From the IMG/VR virus record IMGVR_UViG_3300046542_000329, positions 1-44,416 of that record: a DNA stretch of 44,416 nucleotides. One strand, given 5' to 3'. The notes under the pieces were generated by a model that had not been told where the DNA came from, did no database searches, and worked only from the letters and a program-made list of their open reading frames with translations. The translations under genes and the position numbers were made by a program. This document shows positions 1-7,551 of the stretch, one piece after another (the stretch's first letter is position 1; each line of letters begins with the position of its first letter). Origin of the DNA: a virus.

Positions 1-86
1 CCCGAATGGCGAAACTGGTAGACGCATGGGACTTAAAATCCCCCGCCCGTAAGGGCGTGCCGGTTCGATTCCGGCTTCGGGCACCA
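1..86 (+). tRNA. tRNA-Leu (anticodon TAA), missing only its first base
   Basis: The 3' end TTCGGGC-ACCA pairs with CCCGAA at the window start; the missing first base would be G. The anticodon loop CTTAAAA at 32-38 gives anticodon TAA. A long variable arm (stem around 45-58, loop GTAA) marks a class II tRNA such as Leu. The T-arm GGTTCGATTCC and an encoded CCA (84-86) are present. The 3' half lies inside the attL repeat, so phage DNA rebuilds the functional tRNA after integration. Confidence 0.95.
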
Positions 87-140
87 TCTGAAATCAAGGG
101 TTTGCGAGCGAAAGCTAATGCAAACCCTTGTTTGTTTCTG
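29..140. repeat. attL: 112-bp att repeat, left copy
   Basis: This stretch matches 43465-43576 with four mismatches (positions 47, 90, 107 and 133 here). The longest identical block is 48-89 (42 bp), covering the variable arm, T-arm and CCA end. The repeat runs from the anticodon stem through the tRNA terminator. It marks the left prophage end; strand exchange probably occurs in or 5' of the 42-bp block. Confidence 0.93.
95..137 (+). terminator. tRNA-Leu intrinsic terminator, left copy
   Basis: An 11-bp perfect stem, CAAGGGTTTGC (95-105) with GCAAACCCTTG (120-130), encloses a 14-nt loop and is followed by TTTGTTT. It lies just behind the tRNA and inside the att repeat, so the phage supplies both the tRNA 3' half and its terminator. 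Confidence 0.8.
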
Positions 141-169
141 GTCCGCAATTTTGACCGTGGACCGCAATC
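140..169. promoter_or_regulatory. Candidate integrase/Xis arm-type sites, left arm
   Basis: GGTCCGCAAT (140-149) and GGACCGCAATC (159-169) are two near-identical direct copies starting 19 bp apart, between attL and the integrase stop codon. The same GGTCCGCAA word recurs beside attR. Tyrosine integrases of the lambda type bind short arm-type repeats flanking the core, so this is the best reading. The binding role is inferred. Confidence 0.6.
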
Positions 170-1199
170 ACCTCGTTGGCGATACCTTTTTGCCTATCCG
201 GTTGCGGATATATTGCTCTGTCATCACGACCGTCGTATGCCCAAGTTGATCTCTCGCCTGAAGAATGTCACCGGTGGATTCGGCCTTGTCGGTACCGGCT
301 TTTGCCCGCAGATCCCTCATCTGAAATTCAGATTTCGCGACCCCGGCCGCCTCCCTGGCTAAATCGAATCTCCTGCGCAACATGGCCACCGTCATCGGTG
401 TGCCGGTCTCCGTGACGATCAACCGTGTCGATCGGACCTTGTGTTCCGATTTTCGGGCCATGATCCTGTCTATCAAAGCCTCCAGTTCCCCCGTCACTTC
501 AATCCGAAGCTTCGCCTTCGTCTTGCCCTGCCGAACCCATAGCTGCCCGCCCCGAATGTCTCGTTCGTCCATCAGTCTGGTGTCCGTCACGCGTTGGCTC
601 GTCAGGTATGCAAGGTCCATCGCATCACGCAGACCGACTTCCGCTTTGTCGTAGACACGCTGAAACAGCTCGTCCTCGACGTATGTGCTCCGGCCGGTTT
701 CCTTGTTGCCCTTGATGCCTGCGCACGGGTTCGCGAGGGCTGTGTAGCCTTTGTCCCGGGCGTAGTTCCATATTGCGCTGAGCAGAGCCTTTTCACGGTT
801 CGCCCGGACCGGCGCCGCCTTGCGCCAGGTGAGGTACTGCCTGACGTGGAGGGGTTCGATTGTCTCCAAAGGTGCCGGCGGATCATCGAAGAAGGCGAGC
901 AGGTTTTTGACTTCCCGTTTGTTGTCCCGTTGCGTCTGCTCGCCTTTCGTCGGAACGACGTCGACCATGTATTTCTCGGCGACGTAGCGGAAGGTGATCA
1001 CCTTGGATACCAGGTCGGTCGCGGTACGATCGCGCTCGAGCTTCGCGTACTCCATGATCGCAAGGCCGTAATCACTGCCCAGCGGAATTTCCTTGCGGTC
1101 CTTTCCGCCAGTGTCGTAGTAGTAATACACCCGGCCGCTGCGCTTCTTGCGCTCACGCAGCCGGGCTATGGAACCGGGCTTGCTTGGTCTTCGTCCCAT
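168..1199 (-). CDS. int: Tyrosine recombinase (phage integrase)
   Basis: A 343-aa site-specific recombinase that should integrate and excise the prophage at tRNA-Leu. The N-terminal part has an arm-binding-type segment (YYYYDTGG near residue 25) and a SAM-like core-binding domain. The C-terminal catalytic domain shows the first Arg in LTSQRVTD, an RDLRAKAGTD box (Arg replaces the usual His of H-x-x-R), LGHTT and the nucleophile Tyr in TEQYIR. The start at 1199 (MGRRPSKPGS) is preferred over an ATG at 1253, because it follows the stop of the excisionase candidate by one base. The gene ends 28 bp inside attL, the usual place for int. Confidence 0.95.
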   Translation of the reverse strand: MGRRPSKPGSIARLRERKKRSGRVYYYYDTGGKDRKEIPLGSDYGLAIMEYAKLERDRTATDLVSKVITFRYVAEKYMVDVVPTKGEQTQRDNKREVKNLLAFFDDPPAPLETIEPLHVRQYLTWRKAAPVRANREKALLSAIWNYARDKGYTALANPCAGIKGNKETGRSTYVEDELFQRVYDKAEVGLRDAMDLAYLTSQRVTDTRLMDERDIRGGQLWVRQGKTKAKLRIEVTGELEALIDRIMARKSEHKVRSTRLIVTETGTPMTVAMLRRRFDLAREAAGVAKSEFQMRDLRAKAGTDKAESTGDILQARDQLGHTTVVMTEQYIRNRIGKKVSPTR

Positions 1200-1200
1200 A

Positions 1201-1407
1201 TCAGCCAGCCTTACGTGGTGTCCACACGGGTTTCTCAGCCTCAAAAACTCCAACCGCGGTCACAGCCATGGCTGTGACGCTGGGCCACCCATTCACCTTG
1301 ATCGTGTGCCGGATGCCGTTTTTCTTCAGGTTCTGAATTTGCCCAGCCTTGGTTCGCGCGCCGGTGAGCTCGCAAACCTCCTCGTGGGAAAGAAACTGGA
1401 TGCTCAT
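1201..1407 (-). CDS. DUF4224 protein, probable excisionase
   Basis: This 68-aa basic protein opens with FLSHEEVCELTG and continues with LKKNGI and NGWPSVT, the pattern of DUF4224, a short winged-helix-like family commonly next to phage integrases. It sits immediately upstream of int (one base between stop and start) and is read with it. By position and size it is the best candidate for the directionality factor that promotes excision. The family match is by eye; the excisionase role is inferred. Confidence 0.75.
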   Translation of the reverse strand: MSIQFLSHEEVCELTGARTKAGQIQNLKKNGIRHTIKVNGWPSVTAMAVTAVGVFEAEKPVWTPRKAG

Positions 1408-1443
1408 GAGCTTCTCCTTGCCGCGCGGAGCGGCAGAAGGCGG

Positions 1444-1818
1444 TTATTCGGGGAACCATTCGGTGTCGTACTCGAACTGAGTGACACGTCGCGGCTCGAT
1501 GCGCGGCATCGATTGCTTGAACTCATGAACAGAGCCGGGCGATCCGTTGAAGTGCTTTGCCTCGCGCACGAACACGTCTTTGTAGATCCGGATCAGGTGA
1601 TCGGCCGCGTCGGCGTAAGCCTCCTCGCGATAGAAGCCAGCGACACAGATCCCGTCATCGATGAGCCAGACGGTTCGCCTCGACTGGGCCTGGGCGTTCT
1701 TGATTATCTGGTCCATCTGGTCGCGGGCGTAGATGAGCTGGTCCATGGTCAACGCAGCGACCCAGTCGTCGGTGCTGACGTGTTGCTCATGGCCGAGGAA
1801 ACACTTAATTACGGGCAT
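1444..1818 (-). CDS. Phage hypothetical protein, 124 aa
   Basis: I do not recognise a domain. The protein is acidic, with several Trp and His residues and a segment VWLIDDGICVAGFYREEAY that looks like a small alpha/beta fold. Its ATG at 1818 has a GAGG Shine-Dalgarno nine bases upstream. It is the first gene of the int-xis end after a 150-bp gap holding two tandem repeats (1837-1878), so it may have its own promoter there. Function unknown. Confidence 0.7.
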   Translation of the reverse strand: MPVIKCFLGHEQHVSTDDWVAALTMDQLIYARDQMDQIIKNAQAQSRRTVWLIDDGICVAGFYREEAYADAADHLIRIYKDVFVREAKHFNGSPGSVHEFKQSMPRIEPRRVTQFEYDTEWFPE

Positions 1819-1836
1819 CGAAATATCCTCGCCCTC

Positions 1837-1878
1837 CGTTTATTGGTGGGCAGTTTCGTTTAATTGAGTGGGAAGTTT
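1837..1878. repeat. Two tandem imperfect direct repeats (20 and 22 bp)
   Basis: CGTTTATTGGTGGGCAGTTT (1837-1856) is followed directly by a 22-bp variant (1857-1878) sharing CGTTTA, TTG, GTGGG and AGTTT. They lie just upstream of the 1818 start and next to a divergent small ORF. A regulator- or Xis-binding role is possible but unproven. Confidence 0.5.
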
Positions 1879-1968
1879 CTTAAACGGCTTTTTCGCGGTT
1901 ACATCGCGCGAGATTGTTGGTGGGGGCCGTGTTTAATAAGGGCTAAACCAATCAATGAGGCGTGATTC

Positions 1969-2085
1969 ATGCGAGAAGCGTTGCGGTGGTTAAACAGGAT
2001 TTTGCAGTCGGTGTTTGTGGTGGCGGCGTTGCTTGCTTTCGGTACTGCATTGGCGCTCACGGTGTTGCGGCAGACTGCCTGCTGA
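1969..2085 (+). CDS. Candidate small membrane protein, 38 aa
   Basis: A short plus-strand ORF runs against its neighbours. It has GAGG at 1957-1960, eight bases before the ATG. The product starts MREALRWLNRILQ and then has one hydrophobic stretch of about 20 residues (SVFVVAALLAFGTALALTV), ending LRQTAC. Two Arg on the N-terminal side suggest the N-terminus is inside. Good ribosome binding and a clean transmembrane helix support it, but it is short and I recognise no family. Confidence 0.5.
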   Translation: MREALRWLNRILQSVFVVAALLAFGTALALTVLRQTAC

Positions 2086-2094
2086 TGGGGTGGC

Positions 2095-2115
2095 GCCTGC
2101 CGTTCACCGGCAGGC
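2095..2115. terminator. GC-rich hairpin between convergent genes
   Basis: GCCTGCCG (2095-2102) pairs with CGGCAGGC (2108-2115) around a five-base loop. It lies between the ends of the plus-strand 38-aa ORF and the minus-strand 65-aa gene. Neither strand has a T-run, so it may only stabilise 3' ends. Confidence 0.35.
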
Positions 2116-2131
2116 TGTAGGTGGATTGGGG

Positions 2132-2329
2132 TTAGGTGAGCTGGGCGTTGAAAGCTTCGATGATCGCTAGCGCGCAGAATGTGATCGGCAAGGCGTCGGC
2201 GCTCTTGCCATCGGAAATAATCACCCAGCCGTCTTTGCGCAACGTGCAGGTCTCGTTCCCTGTCTTGATGCGTGCGATTGGCAGCCAAGGGAATGGCAGC
2301 TTTCGGTTGATCCAATACATCAGCCTCAT
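2132..2329 (-). CDS. Small phage protein, 65 aa
   Basis: The product (MRLMYWINRKLPFPWLP...) is basic at its start and ends EAFNAQLT. No family recognised. Its ATG overlaps the TGA of the 18-aa ORF at 2326-2382 (ATGA), which suggests translational coupling. It is the last gene of the coupled run that begins at 3687. A second in-frame ATG at 2320 is possible. Confidence 0.6.
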   Translation of the reverse strand: MRLMYWINRKLPFPWLPIARIKTGNETCTLRKDGWVIISDGKSADALPITFCALAIIEAFNAQLT

Positions 2330-2382
2330 GGCCTCGGCCCCGAATAGATGAGCCAGGCCATGTAGAGCAGGGGAAGGATCAT
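2326..2382 (-). CDS. Candidate 18-aa hydrophobic peptide
   Basis: The tiny ORF encodes MILPLLYMAWLIYSGPRP. It has a strong GGAGG seven bases before its ATG. Its ATG overlaps the TGA of the Ea22-like gene and its own TGA overlaps the ATG of the next gene, both as ATGA. Coupling at both ends is hard to explain unless it is translated. It may be a membrane peptide or mainly a ribosome relay. Confidence 0.5.
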   Translation of the reverse strand: MILPLLYMAWLIYSGPRP

Positions 2383-2771
2383 GGCGTCACCTCCTTGGAC
2401 AGTGGAGACTTCGCTCGATCAACAAGAGCCCGCCATTGCTCTGCATCGCTACGCAGCGCCTCGTTCTCTGCCTGGAGTCGGTCGATCTCCTTCTTCAGGC
2501 GCATCGCGCAGGCGTACTTCATGCCGTTGCGGGCTTCGTCGAGATCGTCCAGCAGGGCCAGGACTACGGCGGGATTGGCGGCCTCAATGAAAGCCCGGAA
2601 CACGTCAGGACATTGCACGCTGTCCTGATAAGCGCTGATTGCATCGCCGTCGGCGCCGTGCCGGCCGTTGATATCAGTTGTCAGGCGAAGGGTAGAGTTG
2701 CTGTCCCACCACTTCCATTCGACGCTACCGGCAGCCTCGGCCAGCAGCTTCAGTTCGGTGTGGTCGGTCAT
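2379..2771 (-). CDS. Ead/Ea22-like protein
   Basis: The 130-aa protein starts MTDHTELKLLAEAAG, continues with EWKWWDSNS and has FIEAANPAVVLALLDDL, the hallmark of Ead/Ea22-like phage proteins. The C-terminal third is a coiled coil (RLKKEIDRLQAENEAL). The family is common in delayed-early left operons; its function is unknown. The start at 2771 overlaps the stop of the preceding gene (ATGA); an upstream in-frame ATG at 2849 would sit inside that gene and is rejected. Confidence 0.8.
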   Translation of the reverse strand: MTDHTELKLLAEAAGSVEWKWWDSNSTLRLTTDINGRHGADGDAISAYQDSVQCPDVFRAFIEAANPAVVLALLDDLDEARNGMKYACAMRLKKEIDRLQAENEALRSDAEQWRALVDRAKSPLSKEVTP

Positions 2772-3445
2772 GGCATCACCCGCTTGAACTCGACGACCCA
2801 GACCCAGGGATTCAAGTCCCAGGCACCGGAGCCGTTGATTGATGCCCATAGGTAGGCGAATTGACCAACTGTCGTCGGCCTGCCGGTCATGTTGTGATCG
2901 GCAACCATGTCGTATCGCTCCTGCGCATCTGCGAGTTGGTCGAGGTCGATGCCTTCCGCCTCGGCCTGCCCATCGCTAATGTCCTGCAACCGCTCGACGC
3001 GGACGTCGGTGATCTCCAGCAAGATGCGGCTAACCCAGCGCGGCATGTGGATCGATGGCCGGGTTTTGCCTGGTGTGATCATCGCGCAACCGGTATGCCT
3101 GATGGCTTCATCTGCTGGGTAACGGATCGGCTCGCCCTGGCTCAGCTCCCGCGGCGCGACCGAATCAAGCTGAGCATCAGCTTGCCAAGACTCGCGCACC
3201 CACAATCGGTCGCCCACCACCCCATAGGGGCAATCAACAAACTTGAGCTGTTCGCCCATTTCGTACCCAGGGCCGTGCCCTATCAGCCAGGACAGCAGGG
3301 CCTGTCCGCTTTCCAGCATTTCCACCGACAGGCTTGGGCCGGTGGCCTGCTTAATGACTCGCCGCGTGACGGTCTTCTGTCCGCCGAGGATGGCGCGCAC
3401 CATCGGCGCCCGAAACAGGATCGGCAGTTCCTTTACTTTGCTCAT
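2768..3445 (-). CDS. Phage protein of the ASCH/PUA-like type
   Basis: The 225-aa protein has ILFRAPMVRAILGGQKTVTRR at residues 9-29 and CPYGVVGDRLWVRESW near residue 80. This is the layout of phage proteins with an ASCH/PUA-like RNA- or nucleotide-binding fold, often labelled morphogenetic protein in Pseudomonas. The start at 3445 (MSKVKELP) overlaps the previous gene's stop by ATGA. Its biochemical role is not established; the morphogenesis label has no support here. Confidence 0.65.
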   Translation of the reverse strand: MSKVKELPILFRAPMVRAILGGQKTVTRRVIKQATGPSLSVEMLESGQALLSWLIGHGPGYEMGEQLKFVDCPYGVVGDRLWVRESWQADAQLDSVAPRELSQGEPIRYPADEAIRHTGCAMITPGKTRPSIHMPRWVSRILLEITDVRVERLQDISDGQAEAEGIDLDQLADAQERYDMVADHNMTGRPTTVGQFAYLWASINGSGAWDLNPWVWVVEFKRVMP

Positions 3446-3687
3446 GACGTTATCTCGGTTGGCTGCTCGACCAACTTCCACTTGGTGTTGTTGCTCTGGT
3501 TGTGATCTGACTCAAGCAGTCCGTCACGCCTCATACGCTCAAGCTCCCGGCGAATTTCCGGGGTGTCGCGGGCGCCGGATACATGAAACTTGAACCACCA
3601 GGTTGGGAACCAGCCTTGGACCCTTGGTTTTTTCCGCATGTACTGGAGGATTTGGTCGCGTAGTGTCATGGTGGTTTCTTCAGGCAT
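3442..3687 (-). CDS. Small winged-helix-like protein, 81 aa
   Basis: The sequence MTLRDQILQYMRKKPRVQGWFPTW... followed by TPEIRRELERMRRDGLLES and a beta-like WKLVEQ end reads like a winged helix domain (helices then a wing). AAGGA lies seven bases before the ATG at 3687. It heads the coupled set running down to 2132. Possibly a small DNA-binding regulator; target unknown. Confidence 0.65.
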   Translation of the reverse strand: MPEETTMTLRDQILQYMRKKPRVQGWFPTWWFKFHVSGARDTPEIRRELERMRRDGLLESDHNQSNNTKWKLVEQPTEITS

Positions 3688-3732
3688 AGCGATTCCTTGC
3701 CGCTATAGCGGCTGAATTTGAAAGAGGAAGGG

Positions 3733-3912
3733 TTACGGGTAGTTCTTGCTGATGCGCTTGGCGATGGCTTCGAGCTTTTCGGCCATGGTCCACATGTCGT
3801 TGTTGTCGCGGCGGGATGTCACGGGGGAACGGTGGACGTTGCGGCCCATCAGGACCCCAGCGGCCAGTAGGAGCAGCCAGGCCTCAAGCTTCCGTCGCAG
3901 GGCGTATTTCAT
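3733..3912 (-). CDS. Small phage protein, 59 aa, with one hydrophobic segment
   Basis: The preferred start at 3912 (MKYALRRKLEAW) has AGGTGA just upstream, overlapping the stop of the DUF7167 gene. Residues 9-22 (LEAWLLLLAAGVLM) are hydrophobic, followed by a charged tail ending RISKNYP. It may be a single-pass membrane protein. No family recognised. Confidence 0.55.
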   Translation of the reverse strand: MKYALRRKLEAWLLLLAAGVLMGRNVHRSPVTSRRDNNDMWTMAEKLEAIAKRISKNYP

Positions 3913-3916
3913 TGCT

Positions 3917-4132
3917 TCACCTGATCGATAGGCCATCGTCTTCATCCTCTACCCAGGCCGAGTATTCAACCGTGTTGTGTAAATAATCGGAGGCGGCCTG
4001 TTCGAGGTACTGCTCTTGTTGCGGCTCTGTCATGGCTTCCCATTCGACGCGGTCTATCAGCTCTTCGTCTTCGTGAGCTTGCCCGGCAAAGCCAGTGCCG
4101 ACATACAGCTTGATCTTCACTTGATTACCCAT
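3917..4132 (-). CDS. DUF7167 family protein
   Basis: The 71-aa acidic protein starts VKIKLYVGTGFAG, then has EELIDRVEWEAM and AWVEDED. This matches the small DUF7167 family of phage proteins (beta-strand opening KIKLYVGTG, acidic C-terminus). Function unknown. It overlaps the end of the upstream gene by eight bases and continues the leftward early operon. Confidence 0.7.
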   Translation of the reverse strand: MGNQVKIKLYVGTGFAGQAHEDEELIDRVEWEAMTEPQQEQYLEQAASDYLHNTVEYSAWVEDEDDGLSIR

Positions 4133-4355
4133 GGCTTTCGGTCTCGGCAGTTGGTTTCAGGGCGGCACGAACCGAGAAATCGAAGTGCAGTCCACGGATC
4201 GCGCCACTATTGAGAATTTCCCACAACAACCCTTTCAAGTCGTCCTCCCGCTGGTCCTGAGCTGTGAGGCGCTGCTGTAAAGCGTCCCGCTCAGCGAAGG
4301 CGCGGTCACGCTGCGCCTGGCATATCTCAAGTTGTTGAAAGAGCGCTTGGCTCAT
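4125..4355 (-). CDS. Coiled-coil phage protein, 76 aa
   Basis: From the ATG at 4355 (AAGGAC upstream) the product MSQALFQQLEICQAQRDRAF... is a helix with heptad-like spacing to about residue 40, then GLLWEILNSGAIRGLHFDF. An in-frame ATG at 4415 adds a proline-rich leader and lacks a ribosome site, so it is rejected. This is the most upstream of the small leftward genes before the cargo block. Function unknown. Confidence 0.6.
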   Translation of the reverse strand: MSQALFQQLEICQAQRDRAFAERDALQQRLTAQDQREDDLKGLLWEILNSGAIRGLHFDFSVRAALKPTAETESHG

Positions 4356-4479
4356 AGCTATGTCCTTGACGGGGCATGCCCGGGCGGTGGGGGGTGGTAT
4401 ACGGGTTTTCGGCATTCTACGATGGCAATGTGCCGCTTCTTCGTGTAATTAGATGGCATTCATCGACAGGAGCGTCGTA

Positions 4480-5415
4480 ATGGCAGGTGGCAAAAAGATA
4501 GACACGGACTGGGATCGAAACCGCATCAAGCATGCGTTGCATTTACCTGGCTGGATATTTCGGGTGGGAAGCGAGTCAGTCCTAAGGCAATCTGGGAAGC
4601 CGGTGTTGGTATCTGAATATCAGAAGGACATGAAGGGGCAAATTTTCTGTCCTGAATGTACGTGCCCTTTGTTTAGGTCGCCTGAAGAGGTTGAGGCAAA
4701 TAAAACTGGTCGTAATGCGTACTACGCTCACCGCAGGAATATCAAAACTGACTGCGGATTAAGAACGAAGCCGGCAGAGGGCAAGAAATATCTAACCGAG
4801 GAAGAAGCTAGTCAAGCAATCGTCGATGGGAAACTGGTGATCGTAAAAGGATTTCTCAAAGAGAAGCCAATTTCGCCAGATAAAGAAGCGAAAGTTTATG
4901 ATCAAACATCTGTTGAAGATGAACATGGCGAAGTTTCTGAAATAGCAATCGCCCGCCATCGTGGGCAGAAGTTTAATCTGCCTAGCACTCTCACCACAGT
5001 GCGTGGGCTATGCACGAAATTTGATGAAAACCTCTACAAGTATTACGTTTTTCCAGAAAAACAGCATGCCCAGTTACTAATCGATGCGCTCCGAAATGTC
5101 ACCACGCTTTCTTCCGTTACGGATTCGCCAATTCTTGGATACGGTCGAATCGTAAGTATTTGGGAACCAGGAAAATATCCACAGAGCACCAGATTCGTTA
5201 AGTTGGCTTTTAAAGCAAAAGGTGGGTATGGGGATTTCTCTATCATGATCTCGCAGCGTGAGGCTGATTTGCATGATCTGAATACTCAATCAATCGGAAG
5301 ATTTGCATTTTTCTACGGGAGAATAAGTGTTAACGGTGGTGGTTTGAGCGTGAAGAATATTGGTTGGGGTGAAGTGGCACTGCTGCCCACCAAATATGAG
5401 AAATACTTGAGTTGA
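4480..5415 (+). CDS. Cargo protein with CoiA-like zinc-ribbon N-terminus
   Basis: The 311-aa protein lies on the plus strand against the early operon and is clearly less GC-rich than its neighbours, signs of recent transfer. Residues 55-95 have CPECTCPLF, then AYYAHRRN and CGL: a Cys2-His-Cys arrangement like the N-terminal ribbon of competence CoiA-like proteins. The rest is unrecognised, with an aromatic, beta-rich C-terminus. The start at 4480 is preferred over 4453 because AGGAG precedes it by seven bases. It is probably a lysogen-expressed accessory gene; a defence role is only a guess from location. Confidence 0.6.
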   Translation: MAGGKKIDTDWDRNRIKHALHLPGWIFRVGSESVLRQSGKPVLVSEYQKDMKGQIFCPECTCPLFRSPEEVEANKTGRNAYYAHRRNIKTDCGLRTKPAEGKKYLTEEEASQAIVDGKLVIVKGFLKEKPISPDKEAKVYDQTSVEDEHGEVSEIAIARHRGQKFNLPSTLTTVRGLCTKFDENLYKYYVFPEKQHAQLLIDALRNVTTLSSVTDSPILGYGRIVSIWEPGKYPQSTRFVKLAFKAKGGYGDFSIMISQREADLHDLNTQSIGRFAFFYGRISVNGGGLSVKNIGWGEVALLPTKYEKYLS

Positions 5416-5512
5416 TCATATAAGTACAAAGCGTACGTCCCGGCTGGCGTGATTCGAGTTTGTGGGCTATTGGTTGATGGCCCGGCATGAGGCCGGATCA
5501 AGGAGCGAATTG

Positions 5513-5830
5513 ATGAAAAAGCCATTGGTTGATCATTGGTGGGGCAAAATCACGGAGCAGGATCACCGCGGACTTGCTGCGGCGAAGGATAAGCTTGCTG
5601 AGCTTGAGAGCATCAGTACCAAAATCGAAGCGTCCGATGGATCTGAGGCCGTCCGGAATGTCTTAGATGATGGAATGATCAAGCGTGCGCTTCAGAGGTG
5701 TATTGAATTCCATGAGGGAGTTGGAAGCATGGATATCAAGGATCTCCATATTTATCACCGGTACGCTACTGATGCCGCGAAGAGGTCTGAAGCGATCATT
5801 GATGAAGAGCTTGATTACCTCGAACTGTAG
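5513..5830 (+). CDS. Small acidic helical cargo protein, 105 aa
   Basis: The product (MKKPLVDHWWGKITEQD...) is mostly helical with charged heptads and ends DEELDYLEL. AGGAG lies eight bases before the ATG at 5513, which is preferred over 5462. It follows the CoiA-like gene by 97 bp on the same strand, so the two may share a transcript. No family recognised. Confidence 0.6.
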   Translation: MKKPLVDHWWGKITEQDHRGLAAAKDKLAELESISTKIEASDGSEAVRNVLDDGMIKRALQRCIEFHEGVGSMDIKDLHIYHRYATDAAKRSEAIIDEELDYLEL

Positions 5831-5857
5831 GAATTCAGCGCATTCTGATGTTCTGAT

Positions 5858-6936
5858 TCAGGCTGCTGGCGCGGAATCGTGAAACACGTCCATCTGCGCC
5901 GCGCCGTCGAGCCAGGCCGCCGCGATGCGGCGTTCAGCCATGGCGGCGTACTCCGGATTGAGTTCGCAGAGGATAGATTTGCGGCCCTCCTGCATTGCGA
6001 CCACCGCCGTGGTACCGGCACCGCCGAACGGGTCAAGCACGATTCCACCGCGCGGGACCCCCGGCCAGAATGCAAGGCCGGATCAGTTCAGGCGGGAAGG
6101 TGGCGAAGTGAGCGCCTTTGAAGCCTTGGGTCGGCACCGTCCAGACGCTGCGCTTATTTCGGGTGTCGAGCGGGTAGGCGCTTTCTTCCCGATCCGGGCG
6201 GTGCGTACCGAGTGAGTGCCCAGGTATTGCCTGCTCTCGCTTGGAACCTTCGGCGCTGACTCCGGACCGCTTTCATGGGGCCGTTTGCCTTGCCCGGTAC
6301 GCGGTCGCTACCGAGTTGTTGCTCGAGATCCTGAGCGAGTCTGACAACCGAGCTCAGTGCTACCGGCTCACGTATCGCATCCTGGTCGTAAAAATAGCGC
6401 GGGCACTTGCTCAACAGAAACACGTACTCATGGGATTTAGTGCAACGATCCCTTGTGGATTCAGGCATTGGATTCGGCTTATGCCAGATGATGTCCTGAC
6501 GCAGATACCAGCCGTCATCCTGCAAGGCGAAGGCCAGCCGCCACGGGATGCCCATCAGATCCTTTTGTTTCAACCCAGTCGGTGGCGTCCGGCGCTTCCC
6601 ACGCAGCACAGCTCCGCGCGTGGATTGGGAAACCATGTCGTGCTTTCCTGCCGATCCGCCCGGGGCATATCCGCCGGCGATTGAGGCGTACGTGTCGCCC
6701 ATGTTCACCCAGAGAGTGCCGTCGTCACGCAGTACCCGCCGCACCTCCCGGAACACTTGCACCAGGCGAGAAACGAATTCGCCCGGCGTTTCCTCCAGCC
6801 CGATCTGGTCGGGCATGCCGTAATCCCTCAGCCCAAAGTAGGGCGGGCTGGTCACGCAGCACTGCATTGACTGATCCGGCAAGGTCCGCATCATGTCGAT
6901 GCAGTCGCCAACCAGTATCTGGTGGGAGGGAGTCAT
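5858..6936 (-). pseudogene. Class beta DNA methyltransferase (N4-C or N6-A), frameshifted
   Basis: The first part (ATG 6936, ending at a TAA at 6154) opens HQILVGDCIDMMRTLPD and has the catalytic motif IV TSPPYFGLRDYG near residue 30, with later motifs to about residue 190. The SAM-binding motif I LDPFGGAGTTAVVA appears only in another frame near 6000-6040, after KRSVWTVPTQGF and HFATFPPELIRP. Motif IV before motif I is the class beta order. The two halves join by a shift between about 6285 and 6160, where both frames are open. No restriction partner lies next to it. As read, SAM binding is lost; a sequencing error cannot be excluded. Confidence 0.85.
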
Positions 6937-7036
6937 AGTTGATTTCCAGTTAGGCGCCGCCCTCCGTGACCGGTGGTGGCAATTTGATTTGGGTTGGGGT
7001 ATTGATGCCGACAGCTTTTGGCGGAGGAAGAATCTA

Positions 7037-7510
7037 GTGGCTCAAGAAATGGCAATGATTACTGTGGGGATAATATCTGCTGTCTCCGTGATGGCTGGCT
7101 CATCACTGACCTGGCTACTCAACAACATCACAACAACTGAGACAGCGAAACGAGCTGAACAGGCGGCGATCCGCCATCTAGTAGAGGGCCATTACCTATC
7201 AGTGATGACTGCACTTGAAAATTTTTTAAGAGCAGAGGAATACGGCCGGGAGATCCATAGTGAACTTTCAGCAATGAATGCGGCGATAGATCTATTCGCC
7301 AATGCAAAAGTCAAAGAAAGGTTCACTTCTGCTACGAAATTGATCAGCGATTTTCAGGACAAAGCTGAGGATTTTTCCCCTAGGCCTCAATCTCTTTTCC
7401 ATGCGGGAGAAAGTCTTGGAAAGGAGTGGAAGGCGATCCTAATAGAAAAAGAAAATCTAGCAAATGCGATGTGTGACCATATGCGGGAGCTGCAGAGTTT
7501 TGTTCGGTAA
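7037..7510 (+). CDS. Membrane-anchored helical protein, 157 aa
   Basis: The preferred start is GTG 7037, with GGAGGAAG upstream; the open frame from 6893 runs through the methyltransferase start region and is not credible there. The product has one N-terminal transmembrane helix (MITVGIISAVSVMAGSSLTW) and a soluble, mostly helical domain of about 120 residues. It lies in the cargo block, opposite to both methyltransferase genes and less GC-rich than the virion genes. Function unknown. Confidence 0.6.
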   Translation: MAQEMAMITVGIISAVSVMAGSSLTWLLNNITTTETAKRAEQAAIRHLVEGHYLSVMTALENFLRAEEYGREIHSELSAMNAAIDLFANAKVKERFTSATKLISDFQDKAEDFSPRPQSLFHAGESLGKEWKAILIEKENLANAMCDHMRELQSFVR

Positions 7511-7551
7511 ATTTAGGTCCAGGCGACAAATCTAGTCGGGTTAGGAGCTGG

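Noticed and set aside
6-362. 118-aa ORF over the tRNA
   Set aside because: It is the tRNA-Leu gene read as protein; the familiar MAKLVDAWDLKSPARKG artefact.
1899-2315. 138-aa minus-strand ORF
   Set aside because: It overlaps the better supported 65-aa gene and has no ribosome site or domain.
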